In this document: one piece after another, positions 34,640 through 47,151 of the stretch | How positions within the stretch are numbered: position 1 is the stretch's first letter | Layout: every line of letters starts with the position of its first letter | From: Cyclina sinensis | Lineage: Eukaryota > Mollusca > Bivalvia > Venerida > Veneridae | Length of the DNA stretch: 64,000 nucleotides | Assembly: GCA_012932295.1 (NCBI GenBank) | Contig: JAAONU010000116.1 | Location: 1 to 64,000 of the forward strand | Direction of reading: 5' to 3' | The notes under the pieces: generated by a model | Database searches by the model: none | What the model was told of the DNA's origin: nothing | Seen by the model: the letters and a program-made list of their open reading frames with translations, nothing else | Program-made: the position numbers and the translations under genes

Positions 34640-36238
34640 CAGTGTGTGCATTTTTAAGTATATCTAAATATTTATTTTGCAAGTAAGAAAGGCATCATCA
34701 AGTAAGAATTATGTCTAAAGTTCTGTCATCTTACACTTTAATGTATACAATGTTACAAGCTGGGACCGCTCCCTAAGAAAACTAAGATTCAATACAATTT
34801 GTTAGCGATCAAATGTGAAAAAAGTATTTGTCTTATGTTTTTCTATGGGAATATCGAATAAGCATAGTATCCTTTAGTATATGTACAACGACCTTAAAGA
34901 CTGATATTAATTATGGATAAAGTTTATCGATTTTGTATTTTTATATTATTTTGTCGTTACATAATACTTTTGATTGGTAAACTCTTCTTAAAATATCTCA
35001 AAAACTTTGTTTGATCTCCAATCCTTTGTCGGGTATGTTTTAAACATTGTAAATTGTTTCATGCGTATTAAATAATTGTATCTTCCTTCATCTTACAGGT
35101 CAGCAAGAAATTCTTGTTTCCCCACATACAACATTGTGTTTCAAACACCAACCTGTCTGTGTGATGCGTGTCTGCCTGCACGATGTGTGCGTGCTTGCAT
35201 GCCTTCCTACATGTATCTATCGTTAATGTCGACGTCTTCGCGAGACGTAGACTTAATTGTGCGTAAACATCGTGTGAGATATTAGTAATATAAGAATAAA
35301 GAAAACAGAATTTAAAACAGGACATAAATTTGAACAAAGGTACTAGACAACAGGACAACTAGGCCGAAACATGCTTAATGCAATATATCTATGTACGAAT
35401 GTGGTTGGGACGAAAGATGGTGTGTATTATGAAGAAAACTTTCAAATTCATTATATTCATATCAATGTCATGACCAGAAATTATACCTAAAATTACACGG
35501 ACACGGATTATCATTTATTCGTAAATTAAACAGGAAAAGTATCATTTTCAGTATTTTATCGCAACTTTAATACTGTAGCCATATTATTATTTTTTGTCTT
35601 AAAACTAGTCATCTAGTACGGTAGATTTACAACTATCAACAGTTGTAATGAACAACCTGATAAATGAAAAAGATTTAATACGGTTGCACTATTGTACAAG
35701 TCATAGTCATAAAGTTTTCGTTAATGACATAGAAATATATTTTGTAATTAGGCGAAATCATTGGAATCAGATCTTTTTTCAAAAGCTAAGCTATCAAAGG
35801 CTTACAATTAATCAAAGAATTGTACTTAACGAATTGAAATCCTTTCTCTATGGCAAATTAATGGCTGTCATCTATCTTCAACTTGAGCATTCCATTATTG
35901 TTGACGCCATTACACAAAGCCAAATTTAACACTAACTAACTGAGTTTTGATACTTGAATTAGCAACAAAGCATGCATTGATTTAAACATCATAGGTCGCC
36001 AATATAATATAATTGCAATAGACAACGGACACAGACTAAAGTTAAGAACAAGTGATTTACACATGCCACACACCCTGTACGTCCTGCCACTGACCAAGTT
36101 TTATCAAAATAAAATGTGGAAATCTGCAGAATATATCTTCATCCATTTAGAAACTTTTATGATTTTTGAAACAATAGTATTACTCTTTTGTAAAAAGGTT
36201 GAGACAATCTCTGCAATAATATCAGAAAACCCCATTGA
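34640..36238. other. Non-coding, no gene seen
   Basis: No supported exon or RNA gene; AT-rich with short random frames. Confidence 0.5.
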
Positions 36239-36239
36239 A

Positions 36240-37797
36240 TATACACTTTACAAAAAAAGAACCCTGACAGTGTATGTTTTATTCATTTTTTTCAGAAAAT
36301 AGACAATACAGTATGACAACAACTTTTGGGCATGTTAAAATGATCCATTCCCAATCCAGTTATGCATTTTTGTTTTACTGGTCATGATTTAGGTTTGGTA
36401 AAATTACGTAATTTCAATGATAGGGGTCAAAATTTAATTTATCTGTTTGGATGTAATGGCATTGACATTTTTCTGGTGAATTTTAACCCTTTAGATCACA
36501 ATTTAATGATGTGCAAGTGTTCTGGTGTTGAAATCAATATCGGACGTGAGCACCTTTAGCTCTAATGAGTGTATCCACGCGTCGTCGCATCAAATTGACG
36601 TAACGTTGTACAAGTCCGTTAGAAAGATTGTTCCATTCATGAATCAATGCATTTGTCAGCTCTTGGATATGTTGTGGAGCACGTCTTTGGCGAACGTTTC
36701 TGCCAAGCTCGTCCCAGATATGCTCTATTGGATTCATATCCGGAGTCATTGTTGGCCATTGCATGACGTTAGCGTTTGCTGCTGCTAAGTGAGCGCGTGT
36801 AATTCTTGCTGTGTGGGGACGGGCATTATCCTGCTGGAAAACAGCTGGAGCATTTGTTCTCAAAAACGGAATAGCTTCTGCATTTAAAATATTGTTAATG
36901 TACCCTTGGGCATTTAAGTTGCCTCGCAGAACGATGAGTCGGGTTTTCTGCCCCCCATTATCCCACCCCATACCATTACGCCACCACCCCCAAAACGATC
37001 ATGTTCTCTAACACAGACGGACGCAAACCGTTCACCTTGCCGGCGACAGACGTCGGCATTACTCAGACTGAATCGCGATTCGTCTGAAAACAGGACAGTG
37101 TTCCAGTCACGTCGACGCCAGTGACGGTGGGCACGTGCCCATGCCATACGGGCCTGACGATGGCGTAATATCAGTATACCACCGGTATATGGGCGTCGGG
37201 CTCTAATTGGACGTCTTTGTGTGCGTAACCTATTGCGAATAGTTTGAGCACTTACGTTAAACAAAGGTGCCGTCCACGTCGCGCGTCTGAAGCGGTTACG
37301 TAAGTGCATTAAGATAATGGCACGATCATCCCTTCGGGTACTTGCCCTTGGTCTACCTGACCTGGGATGATCGGACATACCACCTGTTTGCATAAAACGT
37401 CTAACAAGCTCATGAATTGTGTTGCGACTGCAGTTAAAGGTTCTGCTAACGTTGACAAAGGAAGCAGAGCCCTGGAGCATTCCAATAGCCTTATTTCTCT
37501 CGGCTTCTGACAACCGTGGCATTGTAAAACTTGTCAACTTTAGATGTGAGTTTCAATGTGTGATCACTGATGACATGTATAGTGCTTTGTAACACTGTCT
37601 ACCGGTTACCGTTCCGCGTGAACGAGCTCCACGTGCAAAAACGGAAATTTAACGCCTAGCTGCATTTGACTGCTAACATGACGACGAAACGATGCACGTG
37701 TAAAGTGTGTCGATAGTACATGTTTGTGCAATTTGGATAAATTCGCAAAATATTTAAAAACTAAATGTGTCAGGTTTCTTTTTTTGTTGAGTGTAGA
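36240..37797 (-). mobile_element. Tc1-type DNA transposon, nearly full length
   Basis: The outer ends are inverted repeats: TACACTTTACAAAAAAAGAA with CCCTGACA at the left and the complement, TGTCAGGTTTCTTTTTTTGT then TGAGTGTA, at the right (37767-37795). They enclose one transposase frame on the minus strand with a single frameshift. TA flanks are likely but the exact terminal base is uncertain. The element is about 1.56 kb, the usual size for Tc1 elements. Confidence 0.88.
36534..37522 (-). pseudogene. Tc1 transposase (DD34E), one frameshift
   Basis: The frame starts at ATG 37522-37520 (MPRLSEAERNKA, the common Tc1 start) and ends at 36534. An N-terminal paired-like helix-turn-helix (CSRNTIHELVRRF) and GRPR linker (RSGRPRAS) bind the inverted repeats in this family. 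The catalytic triad is intact: LFSDESRF, FQQDNARPHTA and PDMNPIEHIWDELGR, with 34 residues between the second D and the E. The frame shifts by one base at a six-G run on the coding strand (36951-36956), in the VMVWGGI region, most simply by loss of one G. Everything else reads open, so the copy is young. Cut-and-paste transposition would be the role; as it stands the protein is truncated before the second catalytic residue. Confidence 0.93.
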
Positions 37798-37799
37798 TA

Positions 37800-38296
37800 T
37801 TACAAAAACTACTTAACAGTTTAAATTGAGCAGTTAGATATAATTTCATGTACATTATTTCCTACAGTAATTTAAAGAGATTTGCATTTATATGTGTATC
37901 TATCCTACTGAAATTGCAAAAGGAAACTCGAGTAAAATGTAAAAGCAGTATTGATAATTTCTTTGTACGTGCATATTTTCACTTAAGCTTTTTAGATCGA
38001 CACACCAACAATTACATTAAACAAACAACTCCTTAGCCCTTCAAAAACAATACTGGATGGGGTCGTAATTCCAACATCTTTTTATACATAAATTAATCAT
38101 AATGATACATTAATCAGCTGTTTCATTCAGTTTTGATATTTTACCAGTAAATTACATTCCTTTTATACAAGATGATGTCAGAAACTGTTGTCAAAGTACA
38201 TTTATTATATCAACACTTCAAACATCGACATTAATAGTATAAAATTTCACTGTCAGGAGTCACAAATTTTCAGTCACTTTTCAAATACCGAGTTTT
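37800..38296. other. Non-coding, no gene seen
   Basis: AT-rich spacer between the Tc1 element and the large tandem array. Confidence 0.5.
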
Positions 38297-41200
38297 TATG
38301 CCCCAATCGAAGATGAGGGGGGGATATTGCTTTGTAAATGTCGGTTGGTATGTCGGTCGGTCACTTCGTTTCCTATCAATACCCTTGGACCCACGTTCCT
38401 CAAACTTGATGAGTTGATCATGACCAGTTGATGACCCCTATAGCTTTTCAGTAATAAGGTCAAATGTCAAGGTCAGAGTGACCTTGAAAAGCAAAACAGT
38501 TTCCGATCATTAACTATAGAACGCTTAGGCCCAGGTTCCTCAAACTTCGTAAGTAGATTGGTCATGACCAGTAGATGACCACTATAGTTTTTCAGGTCAC
38601 CCGGTCAAAGCCCAATGTCAGTGACATTGAAAAACAAAACGGTTTCCGATCAATAACTATAGAACTATTGGGCCCAGATTCCTCAAACTTGGTATGAATG
38701 TTGGCAATGACGATTATGGCTTTTCAGATCACCAGATCAACGGCAAAGGTCACATTGACCTTGAATAGCAAACTGGTTTTCGATCATTTACTATAGAAAG
38801 GCTTGGGCCCAGCTCCCAAAAACTTCATAGGCAGGTTGGTCAATACCAGTAGATGACATCGGTAGTTTTTTAGGTCATTATGACAAAGGCCAAAGTCACA
38901 GTGACCTTAAAAAGCAAAACAGTTTCCGATCAATAACTACAGAACGCTTGGGCCCAGATTCCTCAAACTTCGTACTTAGGTTGGTCATGACAAGTAGATG
39001 TTCCTAATAGTTTTTCAGTCACCAGGTCAAAGACCAAGGACACAGTGACCTTGAAAAACAAAACGGTTTACGATCAATAACTGTAGAACACTTGGTTCCT
39101 AAACCTTGGTATGTAGGTTAATCATGACCAGTAGATGACCCCACAAGACTTTTCAGATCACCAGGTCAAAGGCAAATGTCACAGTGTCCTTGAAAAGCAA
39201 AACGGTTTCCGATCAATAACTAACGAGCGGTTAAGCTCAGCTCCCCAAAACTTCATAGGCAGGTTGGTCATGACCAGAAGATGACCCCTATAGCTTTTTA
39301 GGTCATTAAGTCAAAGGTCACGGTCACAGTAACATTGAAAATTAAAATGATTTCCGATCAATAACTTTACAACGTTTGGGTTCAGGATCCTCAAACGTGG
39401 TATGTAGGTTGATCATGACCAGTAGATAATCCCTATAAAAATTAAAACGGTTTCCGATCAATACCTATAGAATGCTTGTGACCAGTCTTCCTAAAACTTC
39501 ATAGTCAGGTTGGTAAAGGCCAGAAGATCACCCATGTACGTAGTTTCAGAGAACCCTTGGGCATTGGCTCCTCAGACTTGCTGTGCACGTTGGTCTGTTC
39601 CGGAGATTACCTCTAGGGTTCTTGAGGTCACTAGGTTAAAGGTCAAGGTCATGGTGGCCATTGAAAAGCAAAAACCTTTTCCAATAGATATCTATAGAAT
39701 CATTGGGCCCAGGTTCTAAAACTTGCTCATGACTAGTTGATGATTCCAATAGCTTTTCAGACCACTAGGTCAAAGGCCAAGGTCACAGTGACCTTGTAAA
39801 GCAAAACCTTTTCCAGTGAATATCTAGGGAATCCTTGGGCCTAGGTTCGTCAAATTTGGTATGTAGGTTGACCATCTATTGATTTTGAGATCACTTGGTC
39901 TAAGGCCAAGGTCACAGTGATCTTGAAAAGCAAAACGGTTTCCCATCAATAACTATAAAATGTTTGGGCCAAGGCATCCTACAAACTTCATTGACAGCTT
40001 GATAATGGCCAGTAGATCACCCATAAAGTTTTTAGGTCACTAGATCAAAGGTCAAGGTCATATTGATCATTACTAGTAACAGAAAAATGGTTTCTGGTGA
40101 CTAACCAAAATATGCGTGGGCCTAGTGTCCTTAAACTTGCAATGCTGGTTGATAATGACCTGTAGATGACTTATATTGCTTTTGGTGTCACTTGGTCAAA
40201 ATTCAAGGTCAGAGTGACCATTAACAGAAAAATGGTTTCCAATCAGTAACTAGAAATGGGTTTTTGATTGAACAAAAACATATGTCTCCCCCAAGCCAGT
40301 TGCTGCAGGCAGTATTGAGTCAGACGATTGTAAAATAAGGGGGATATTTTTGTCAAATGTACATGATAAACAAGAAACTCATACTCTGTCAAGAAAGGAT
40401 TGAGCAGAAACCTTGTTTCATATTGTACAAAATAGTTGTATTCATTCAGTCTAGTTCCTGTAGCATGTTGGAATCATGTCGATGGCAGTGCTGTTACATA
40501 GATATCAGCAAAAAACACAAAGCCAGTTACAAGGTGTCTTCTTCAAGCACTCAAGTTTAATCTATTTCCATTGATAAGGAGAAAAGTTACATCACGATAG
40601 CTGTAGTATGTTGGAACGACTCCTACTATGTTGGAATTTGACATTTAACCTTCAAGTGTGACCTTGACCTTGAGACACCACACCCGCAAAGTGGGTTCTG
40701 CACGTCGCCTTGATGAGGTGAACATCTGACCCAAGTTTCATAAAAATCCTTCAAGGGCTTTGGAAGATACAGAGCGGACACGATTTTGTGACAGACAGAC
40801 AGATAGATGGATGGACAGACTGACAACCGGGGGAAAAACAATATGTCTCTCCGATGAGGTAAACATCTGACCCAAGTTTCAAAAAAATCCTTCAAGTGCT
40901 TTTGAAGATACAGAGCGGACACGATTTTCTGGCATTTGACATGTAACCTCCAAGTGTGACCTTGAGACACCACACCCGCAAAGTAGGTTCTGCACGTCAC
41001 CTTGATGAGGTGAACATCTGACCCAAGTTTCATAAAAATCCTTCAAGGGCTTTTGAAGATACAGAGCAGACACGATTTTCTGGCATTTGACATTAAACCT
41101 CCAAAAGTGACCTTGACTTTGAGACACCACACCCGCAAAGTAGGGTCTGCACGTCACCTTGATGAGGTGAACATCTGACCCAAGTTTCATAAAATCCTTC

Positions 41201-41640
41201 AAGGGCTTTGGAAGATACAGAGCGGACACGATTTTGTGGCATTTGACATTTAACCTCCAAGTGTGACCTTGACCTTGAGACACCACACCCGCAAAGTGGG
41301 TTCTGCACGTTGCGTTGATGAGGTGAACATCTGACCCAAGTTTAATAAAAATCCTTCAAGAGCTTTGGAAGATACAGAGCGGACACCGTTTTGTGATGGA
41401 CAGACGGACAGACAGACAGACAACCAGGGGAAAAAAAATATGTCTCCCCCATTTTTGGGGGGAGACATAACTAGAGAACCCTCGGCACTGGCTCACAGAC
41501 TTGCTATGCAGGTTGGTCTGTTCAGAAGATGACCCCTGTTGTCTTTGGATCACTAGGTTAAAGGCCAAGGTCATGGTGGCCATACATCATAAAGGGGAAA
41601 ACAGATTGACTGATGACTAGAGAACCCTTGGGCCTTGCTG
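38297..41640 (+). repeat. Large hairpin-headed tandem array, AGGTCA-rich
   Basis: The head at 38297-38360 has a TTATGCCCCAATCG...GAGGGGGGGATA palindrome and GTCGGTCGGTCAC. Degenerate units of about 145 bp follow to about 40260 (GGTTTCCGATCAATAACTA, TGGTCATGACCAGTAGATGA, GGTCACAGTGACCTTGAAAA). A non-repetitive insert lies at 40330-40625. A second family of ~155-bp units (GAGACACCACACCCGCAAAG, GAACATCTGACCCAAGTTTC, AAGATACAGAGCGGACAC) runs 40626-41400, then a palindrome TATGTCTCCCCCATTTTTGG then GGGGAGACATA at 41440-41470. The minus-strand frames across the second block are translations of the repeat, not genes. Confidence 0.9.
38470..38484. promoter_or_regulatory. Consensus ERE palindrome in array unit
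   Basis: AGGTCAGAGTGACCT is an exact AGGTCAnnnTGACCT inverted repeat, the oestrogen-receptor consensus. Two more exact ones occur at 38747-38761 and 39780-39794. Function is not shown. Confidence 0.4.
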
Positions 41641-41954
41641 CTTCAAAACTTCCTACCTACCTACCTATCTATGCAGTCCCTATACTCTTTCATGTTCTCT
41701 AGTAATTGAACTTTATACATTTTATAACCAAAGTGTCATTGACATAATATACAGTTCCATCTACTTTCCATGGCGATAGCTTTTGATATCAGAAGCGCCT
41801 GTTTAATTACTGACACAAGTCCCTGTCCTCCCTTCCTATACTTTTATGGCTGCCTCTTGGGATAAGGCACTAGGGGAGCATACATATTTTACAAACACCT
41901 CTTGTTGTTCTTTAAGATGATAAAGTGCAAATAAATACATGAGAAAATAAGAAA

Positions 41955-42415
41955 CAAGAACTGCCACTGTAAGATGACTATGCCCCCAAAGTGATGCTTT
42001 GACCTTTGAGCTGAGAACCAGTCATTCAGGGGTCAAGGTCAAATAAATATAGGTCAGTGGGAAAGTCTTGTCCAAAGGGGTGTTGTGTCCAAGTATGAAG
42101 TAGATCCACTTCCTAATGTGGAAGTTATGGCCAAATGTTAAAGTTTTCGGACAATTAAAGTAAATCCACTTACTAATATGGAAGTTATGGCCAATGTTAA
42201 AGTTTTTGGACAATTGGATCTTCAAGGTGAAGGTCATTCAGGGGTCAAGGTCGAACAAATATAGGTCAGTGGGAAGGTTTTGTCCAAAGGGGTGTCCAAG
42301 TATGAAGTAAATCCACTTACTAATGTGGAAGTTATGGTCAATGTTAAAGTTTTCGGTAAGACTGACGGACGAACAGTTCAAAAACAATATGCCTCCCATC
42401 TGGGGCATGAAAAAT
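41955..42415 (+). repeat. Hairpin-ended repeat element with ~65-bp and ~200-bp internal repeats
   Basis: GATGACTATGCCCCCAAAG opens the element and ATATGCCTCCCATCTGGGGC closes it with a palindrome. GTCATTCAGGGGTCAAGGTC, AAATATAGGTCAGTGGGAA and CCACTTACTAATGTGGAAGT recur inside. GACTGACGGACGAACAG precedes the end. A shorter relative lies at 60450-60800. Confidence 0.75.
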
Positions 42416-43149
42416 GCCAACACTTTGCTGGTAGGGCTCAGAGCCATTTTTTTGGCAAGACTGATATGATAAAGTCCTGTTTCACATTTTTTGTACTGTC
42501 TTGTTTTAAAGTTACTGTTTTCTGTCCAATAATAAAAGAAGCCAGTAAATACTTGGAGTGATATATATGCTATCAAGTGGAAAACTGTCCTATCAGTAAT
42601 ATATATATTCCACAGGCTATCACTCACACTGATATTCTGTAACACTCACACTAGAATTGCCAGTGTAAAGAAGTATACTGACCTCCATAGAACAAACAAC
42701 AGTTGGCCATTTTTGTATAGAAAAAAGACCCCCAGGCCATGATTTTATGACTCCTCTACAAATAGTAAAATGAACCTTGACTGAACACCAATCCCATCCC
42801 CCACTCAATATAGAGATTAATTCTACAGCAAGTCAGACCTTAATATTTTCATTTTATCAACTTTGAAAATACATATTATGGTTCATTTTTGCTTTGAAGG
42901 CCACATTACAAAAAGCTGTGATTCATTTAACTTATTCCAAAATACAGTACTTGAATTCAGCAATTACCAACAATGAAATATTGACAAATAACACGACAAG
43001 AAATTTATGCTTGATCCACAACTCCATCATTAGTCAAACTTTAGTATGATCTTAATCCTGTCATCTGAAACTTTGACACGATATCGACATTCAAATAGAA
43101 CAAGTTATTCTTCAAATCTCATGCTTTCCCATTTACTTCCTGGAACAGA

Positions 43150-43239
43150 TCTCAACTGTATCCAAAAATTAGTAAACATATATATACATAGTGAAAGGGG
43201 TACTTTTGATTGTTTGCTAATTTTTGGATACAGTCGAGC
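43150..43239. repeat. Hairpin with ~28-bp stem
   Basis: TGTATCCAAAAATTAGTAAA (43157 on) pairs with TTTGCTAATTTTTGGATACA (ending 43232) with one mismatch, loop about 32 nt; pairing weakly extends outwards through CTCAACTG/CAGTCGAG. Confidence 0.8.
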
Positions 43240-43301
43240 ACCATGATTTCTTCAACTTCCTCTGGTCTGAATCAGCATAAATGCAGTTTTTTAAATAAAC
43301 A

Positions 43302-44690
43302 AGAGGGCCATGATAGCCCTGGATCTCTCACTTGAGTACTTTGGCTCTGCTGTTAAGCAAATGTTAGATGCAGTATCACATTTCCTAATTGATAATTTTC
43401 AAAGATCACATTTTTAGTACAAATAAAGGCAGAGGCAACCTTGAGCTTCCAGCTTGTGAGATGTCATTTGAGGCCAAATATTTACGAAAACCTGTTTTTA
43501 GCTATGGTGGCCATTTTGTGCATTGGAGCAGAAAAATCCGAGCAATATTAACAGAAAGCTATTTTAGGAACATTTCTGTAAAATTGGGTAGAAAGTCACC
43601 TTGCCCTTTAGATGGCGATGCTGTTTTAATTTTTTTCTATTTCTAGCTTTTGCAGCCCTTATGTGCAATGGAGCAGAACGGTTTGTGCCATTTTAGAAGA
43701 GGGAAATACCAGGAAAATTTTGTTAAAGTTTGAAGGAAAATGTCTTTGTGGTTTGAAAGGAGATAACATTTGAAGCAAAAAATTGATGAAAATTTATTTT
43801 TAGCTCTAGCGGCCATTTTGTTCAATGAAGCAGAACCTTTTAAGCAATTTTAACAGGGGGCTCTGTAAGGAACTTTTTTTTCAAATTAAGTGGAAATCTT
43901 TGTTTTTAGCTTTTGTCACCCTTATGTGCAATGGAGCAGAATGGTTTGAGCAACTTTAGAAAAGGGCAATATAAGGAACATATCTGTCAAGTTTGGTTTA
44001 AAATGGCCTTGTGGTTCTGGAGAAGATGTCATTTGAAACCAAATACTGATGAAAATCTATTTTAACTCTGGTGGCCATTTTTTCAATGGAGCGGAATAAT
44101 CAAAGCAATTCTAAAAGGCGACTATGCAAGGAACATTTCTGTAAAATTTAGGATGTGAAGCTTTCAATTTTGTTTCTATTTTTAGTTTTTGCAGCCTCTG
44201 TGTGCATTGGAGTGGAACAGTTTGAGCAATTTTAGAAAAGGGCAATATAAGGAACATTTCTGTCAAATTTGGTTTAAAATGGACTGGTGGTTTTGGAGAT
44301 GTCAATTGAAGCCAAAAATTGACGAAAATCTATTTTTAGCTCTGGTGGCCATTTTATTTAAAGGAGCGGAAAAATCTAAGCAATTTTAATTTAGGGCTAT
44401 TGAAAGAACATTTCTGTGAAATTTTGTGGAAAATCACCTTGCAGTTTAGGAAGGGAAGTTTTAATTTTTTTTTTTTTTTTTTTTTTTTTGCTTTTACAGC
44501 CCTTATGAGTAATAGAGTGGAACAATTTGAGCAATTTTAGAAAAAGGACAATATAAGGAACATTTCTATCAAGTGTGGTAAAAAACAGTCTTGTGGATAA
44601 GGAGGAAATGTCATTTGAAATAAAATGCTGACAATGGAAGCAGGATAGCTCACCCTGAGCATTTGCTCAGTTGAGCTAAAAACAGACACA
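43302..44690 (-). mobile_element. Large interspersed repeat with 260-300-bp internal units
   Basis: It begins AACAAGAGGGCCATGATAGC and ends with GATAGCTCACCCTGAGCATT / TGAGCTAAAA, the reverse of the element at 9171-9561. Inside, TATGTGCAATGGAGCAGAA recurs at 43662 and 43922 and in decayed form near 44200 and 44500, each paired with a GGCCATTTT half-unit. There is no transposase frame. A 30-bp T tract lies at 44463-44490. Confidence 0.8.
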
Positions 44691-44715
44691 ACAGACTCAT
44701 ATGAAAATAGATGGT

Positions 44716-44721
44716 TTTATT
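44716..44721 (-). terminator. Candidate poly(A) signal for KIF21
   Basis: AATAAA on the minus strand. It is preserved in the duplicated block at 27370-27375, which supports a functional 3' end in the ancestral copy. Confidence 0.4.
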
Positions 44722-46737
44722 GTATTTTGTGCTTGTAATGAAGGTCAATATAAATTATGAATGGCTGTAAAATAAGTTAACAAAAATCCCTGCTGGTTAG
44801 TAACAAAATAGCAATTATAGCCAGTAACAGAAGCAGGCATTGAATATTCATATATAACTAGGCCTTACATTATGTTTTGACTGCATTTTCTTTATCTTGT
44901 TGGAGGGTTATATAACTGCCTTTGTGTTTTTAAGCTTGGAATAACATAATTTATCTTTATAAAAATTTTAAAGATAAACAAAGTAATTGATAAAGAAACC
45001 AGAAGTCAAAATGTGAAGTAATTTCAAGTAGAACGCCATTACTTAATTATTGTTTGTCACAGAATGCTACATTTACAAAAAGTCCCATGTTCTTTATTAT
45101 CCAAGACCACCTTGCCTGTGTGTGTATGTCACATGAGCTCTAACAGTATAACAGAAGATTTACAAGCATTATGAGTCTTGAAGTGGTTTCTAAGATTTGC
45201 AAGTAAAGAATTTGCAAGACTAGGACTCCAGATATGAGGTCTACTTCCCAGACTGTCGTATTTTAGGAAGGTGACATATAATCAATTTCTGTACACTTTC
45301 TAAACTGTACTAAAATAAAAATGATACAACAAAAATTCGAAACTGGTTTCAACTGAGTGATGCAAAACATGTTAGAATGCAGGCAGTTTTATAGTCCCCA
45401 AACAGAGACAAAATGCATACTTGGATGTTTTATATAATCCTAACTGATAATAAACTTGGTCAATGTTAATCAATAAAATGCTACACACACTTAATCATAT
45501 AAAACTGTAAACAAACCTGTACAAGCAACATTAATATTGGATAAGTTAACGAACTATGATAAAAATATAGACAAATAAATAACTTGGTCCCAGTCTGGTG
45601 TTTTGTCACAGTTTCAACACACACATACTGTTTTCTACAAATGGTGATAGTTAACCCTGAACAAGCTGAAATTTTGTAATGGATTTGTCCAGCTTTGAAT
45701 TTGGAACAGTTCATTCAAAGTTTAAGGGATTTCAATTTCAAAATACAAAAATGGAGCTACCAACAGTATAGAGCCTGGTCAGACTGCACGGATGTGCAGG
45801 CTGGCCTGGCTCTATACTGATGGCAAAGGCTAATCACTTTCGGTTCCAGCAGGTTAAGGGTTAAATGATACATACTAGAGAGACCCAACCAGAATATACC
45901 TTAGTTAATGATTCAATTGCTATATCTGTTTTCATAAGAAAAGTGTTGGACTTGACTCTTTCTTCATTATAGCAGATATTTTTCCTGTTTTAATAACTGT
46001 AGGAGGCACAAGTGAAGATCTGAAACTTAATTAACTTACATCAGGCTCATGCCTTGATAATAACAGGACTGCTATAATGACACATGGGTGTTTTTCTGTG
46101 ATAATTATGTTATAAGTAAATCTACAATGTCTATGAAGAAAAGCACACCACAGACAGTTTAAAAAGACACCATTTCATTGAATATGGATAAAACAATCTG
46201 CCTAGTGCTTTGAAAGGTAATGCGGCTAAGTTTATACAGACGACGTACCTACTGATCATTTATTACAAAAGATAACTGTAGGTCGTGAATTATCATGTAA
46301 TCTGATTTCACTTATCATTCTCCTAAGTCCAGGGTTATATATAAGATAATGCATCAATCTGATAAGTTCAAAAAATTAACACTCTACACCAGTATTTTAA
46401 TAAGTTAAAATTTTGAGATCATGAAAACATCCAACTTGGGTGTTTTTATCAGACAAAATTTATATATAATTTAAAAAAAACAATGGAACAGTATTAACAA
46501 ATGCATAATCAACAAGAATTTTTATCATATGTACTTTAGGTTGAACTGGGCTAGATATCATGCAGAAAATAGTTCAGACCACTGAAATAACAATCTCAAC
46601 AATTAAACAAATAACAATTCATGAGACAATATTGACCTAGCTTTAACAATAACAAATGTGCAGTCATTATCACTTTTACCTAACTGTGAACAGGCACTCT
46701 TCAACAACTCTACAAATGTCTTCTATACAACTAACTA

Positions 46738-47120
46738 CAGTCCAACCTCCCTAAATGTCACCTCTTAAGAACGACAGCCTCTATACAATGACACTTTGAT
46801 TTCCCCGTTGGAAATCTGTGCACGAATGACAGAAAAATAGTCAGCAATTTGCAAATATCTGGCTTTTCCCCAAGAATATTGAAAAGGTATTTTCAGTGCA
46901 TGTGCACATGTATTAAGCCTAAAATCATAAAGTTGCAAACACTCTGCGATATTAGAATTAAACAAACATGCAATACCAAAAAGAAATGATGAAGCAGTTT
47001 GTTTGTCAACTGTCAGGTATTCTTATTATGGATGTGCAAGGTTGTTTTTTGATTCACATTGAAATGTGAGGATTCATAGCTCATTAAAATTGAATACAGC
47101 AATGTTCTCTGTTCCCCACA

Positions 47121-47151
<31 letters not shown>

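Noticed and set aside
40626..41468. Overlapping minus-strand frames of 135 and 72 residues
   Set aside because: They repeat the same phrases every ~155 bp and are translations of the tandem repeat in all frames.
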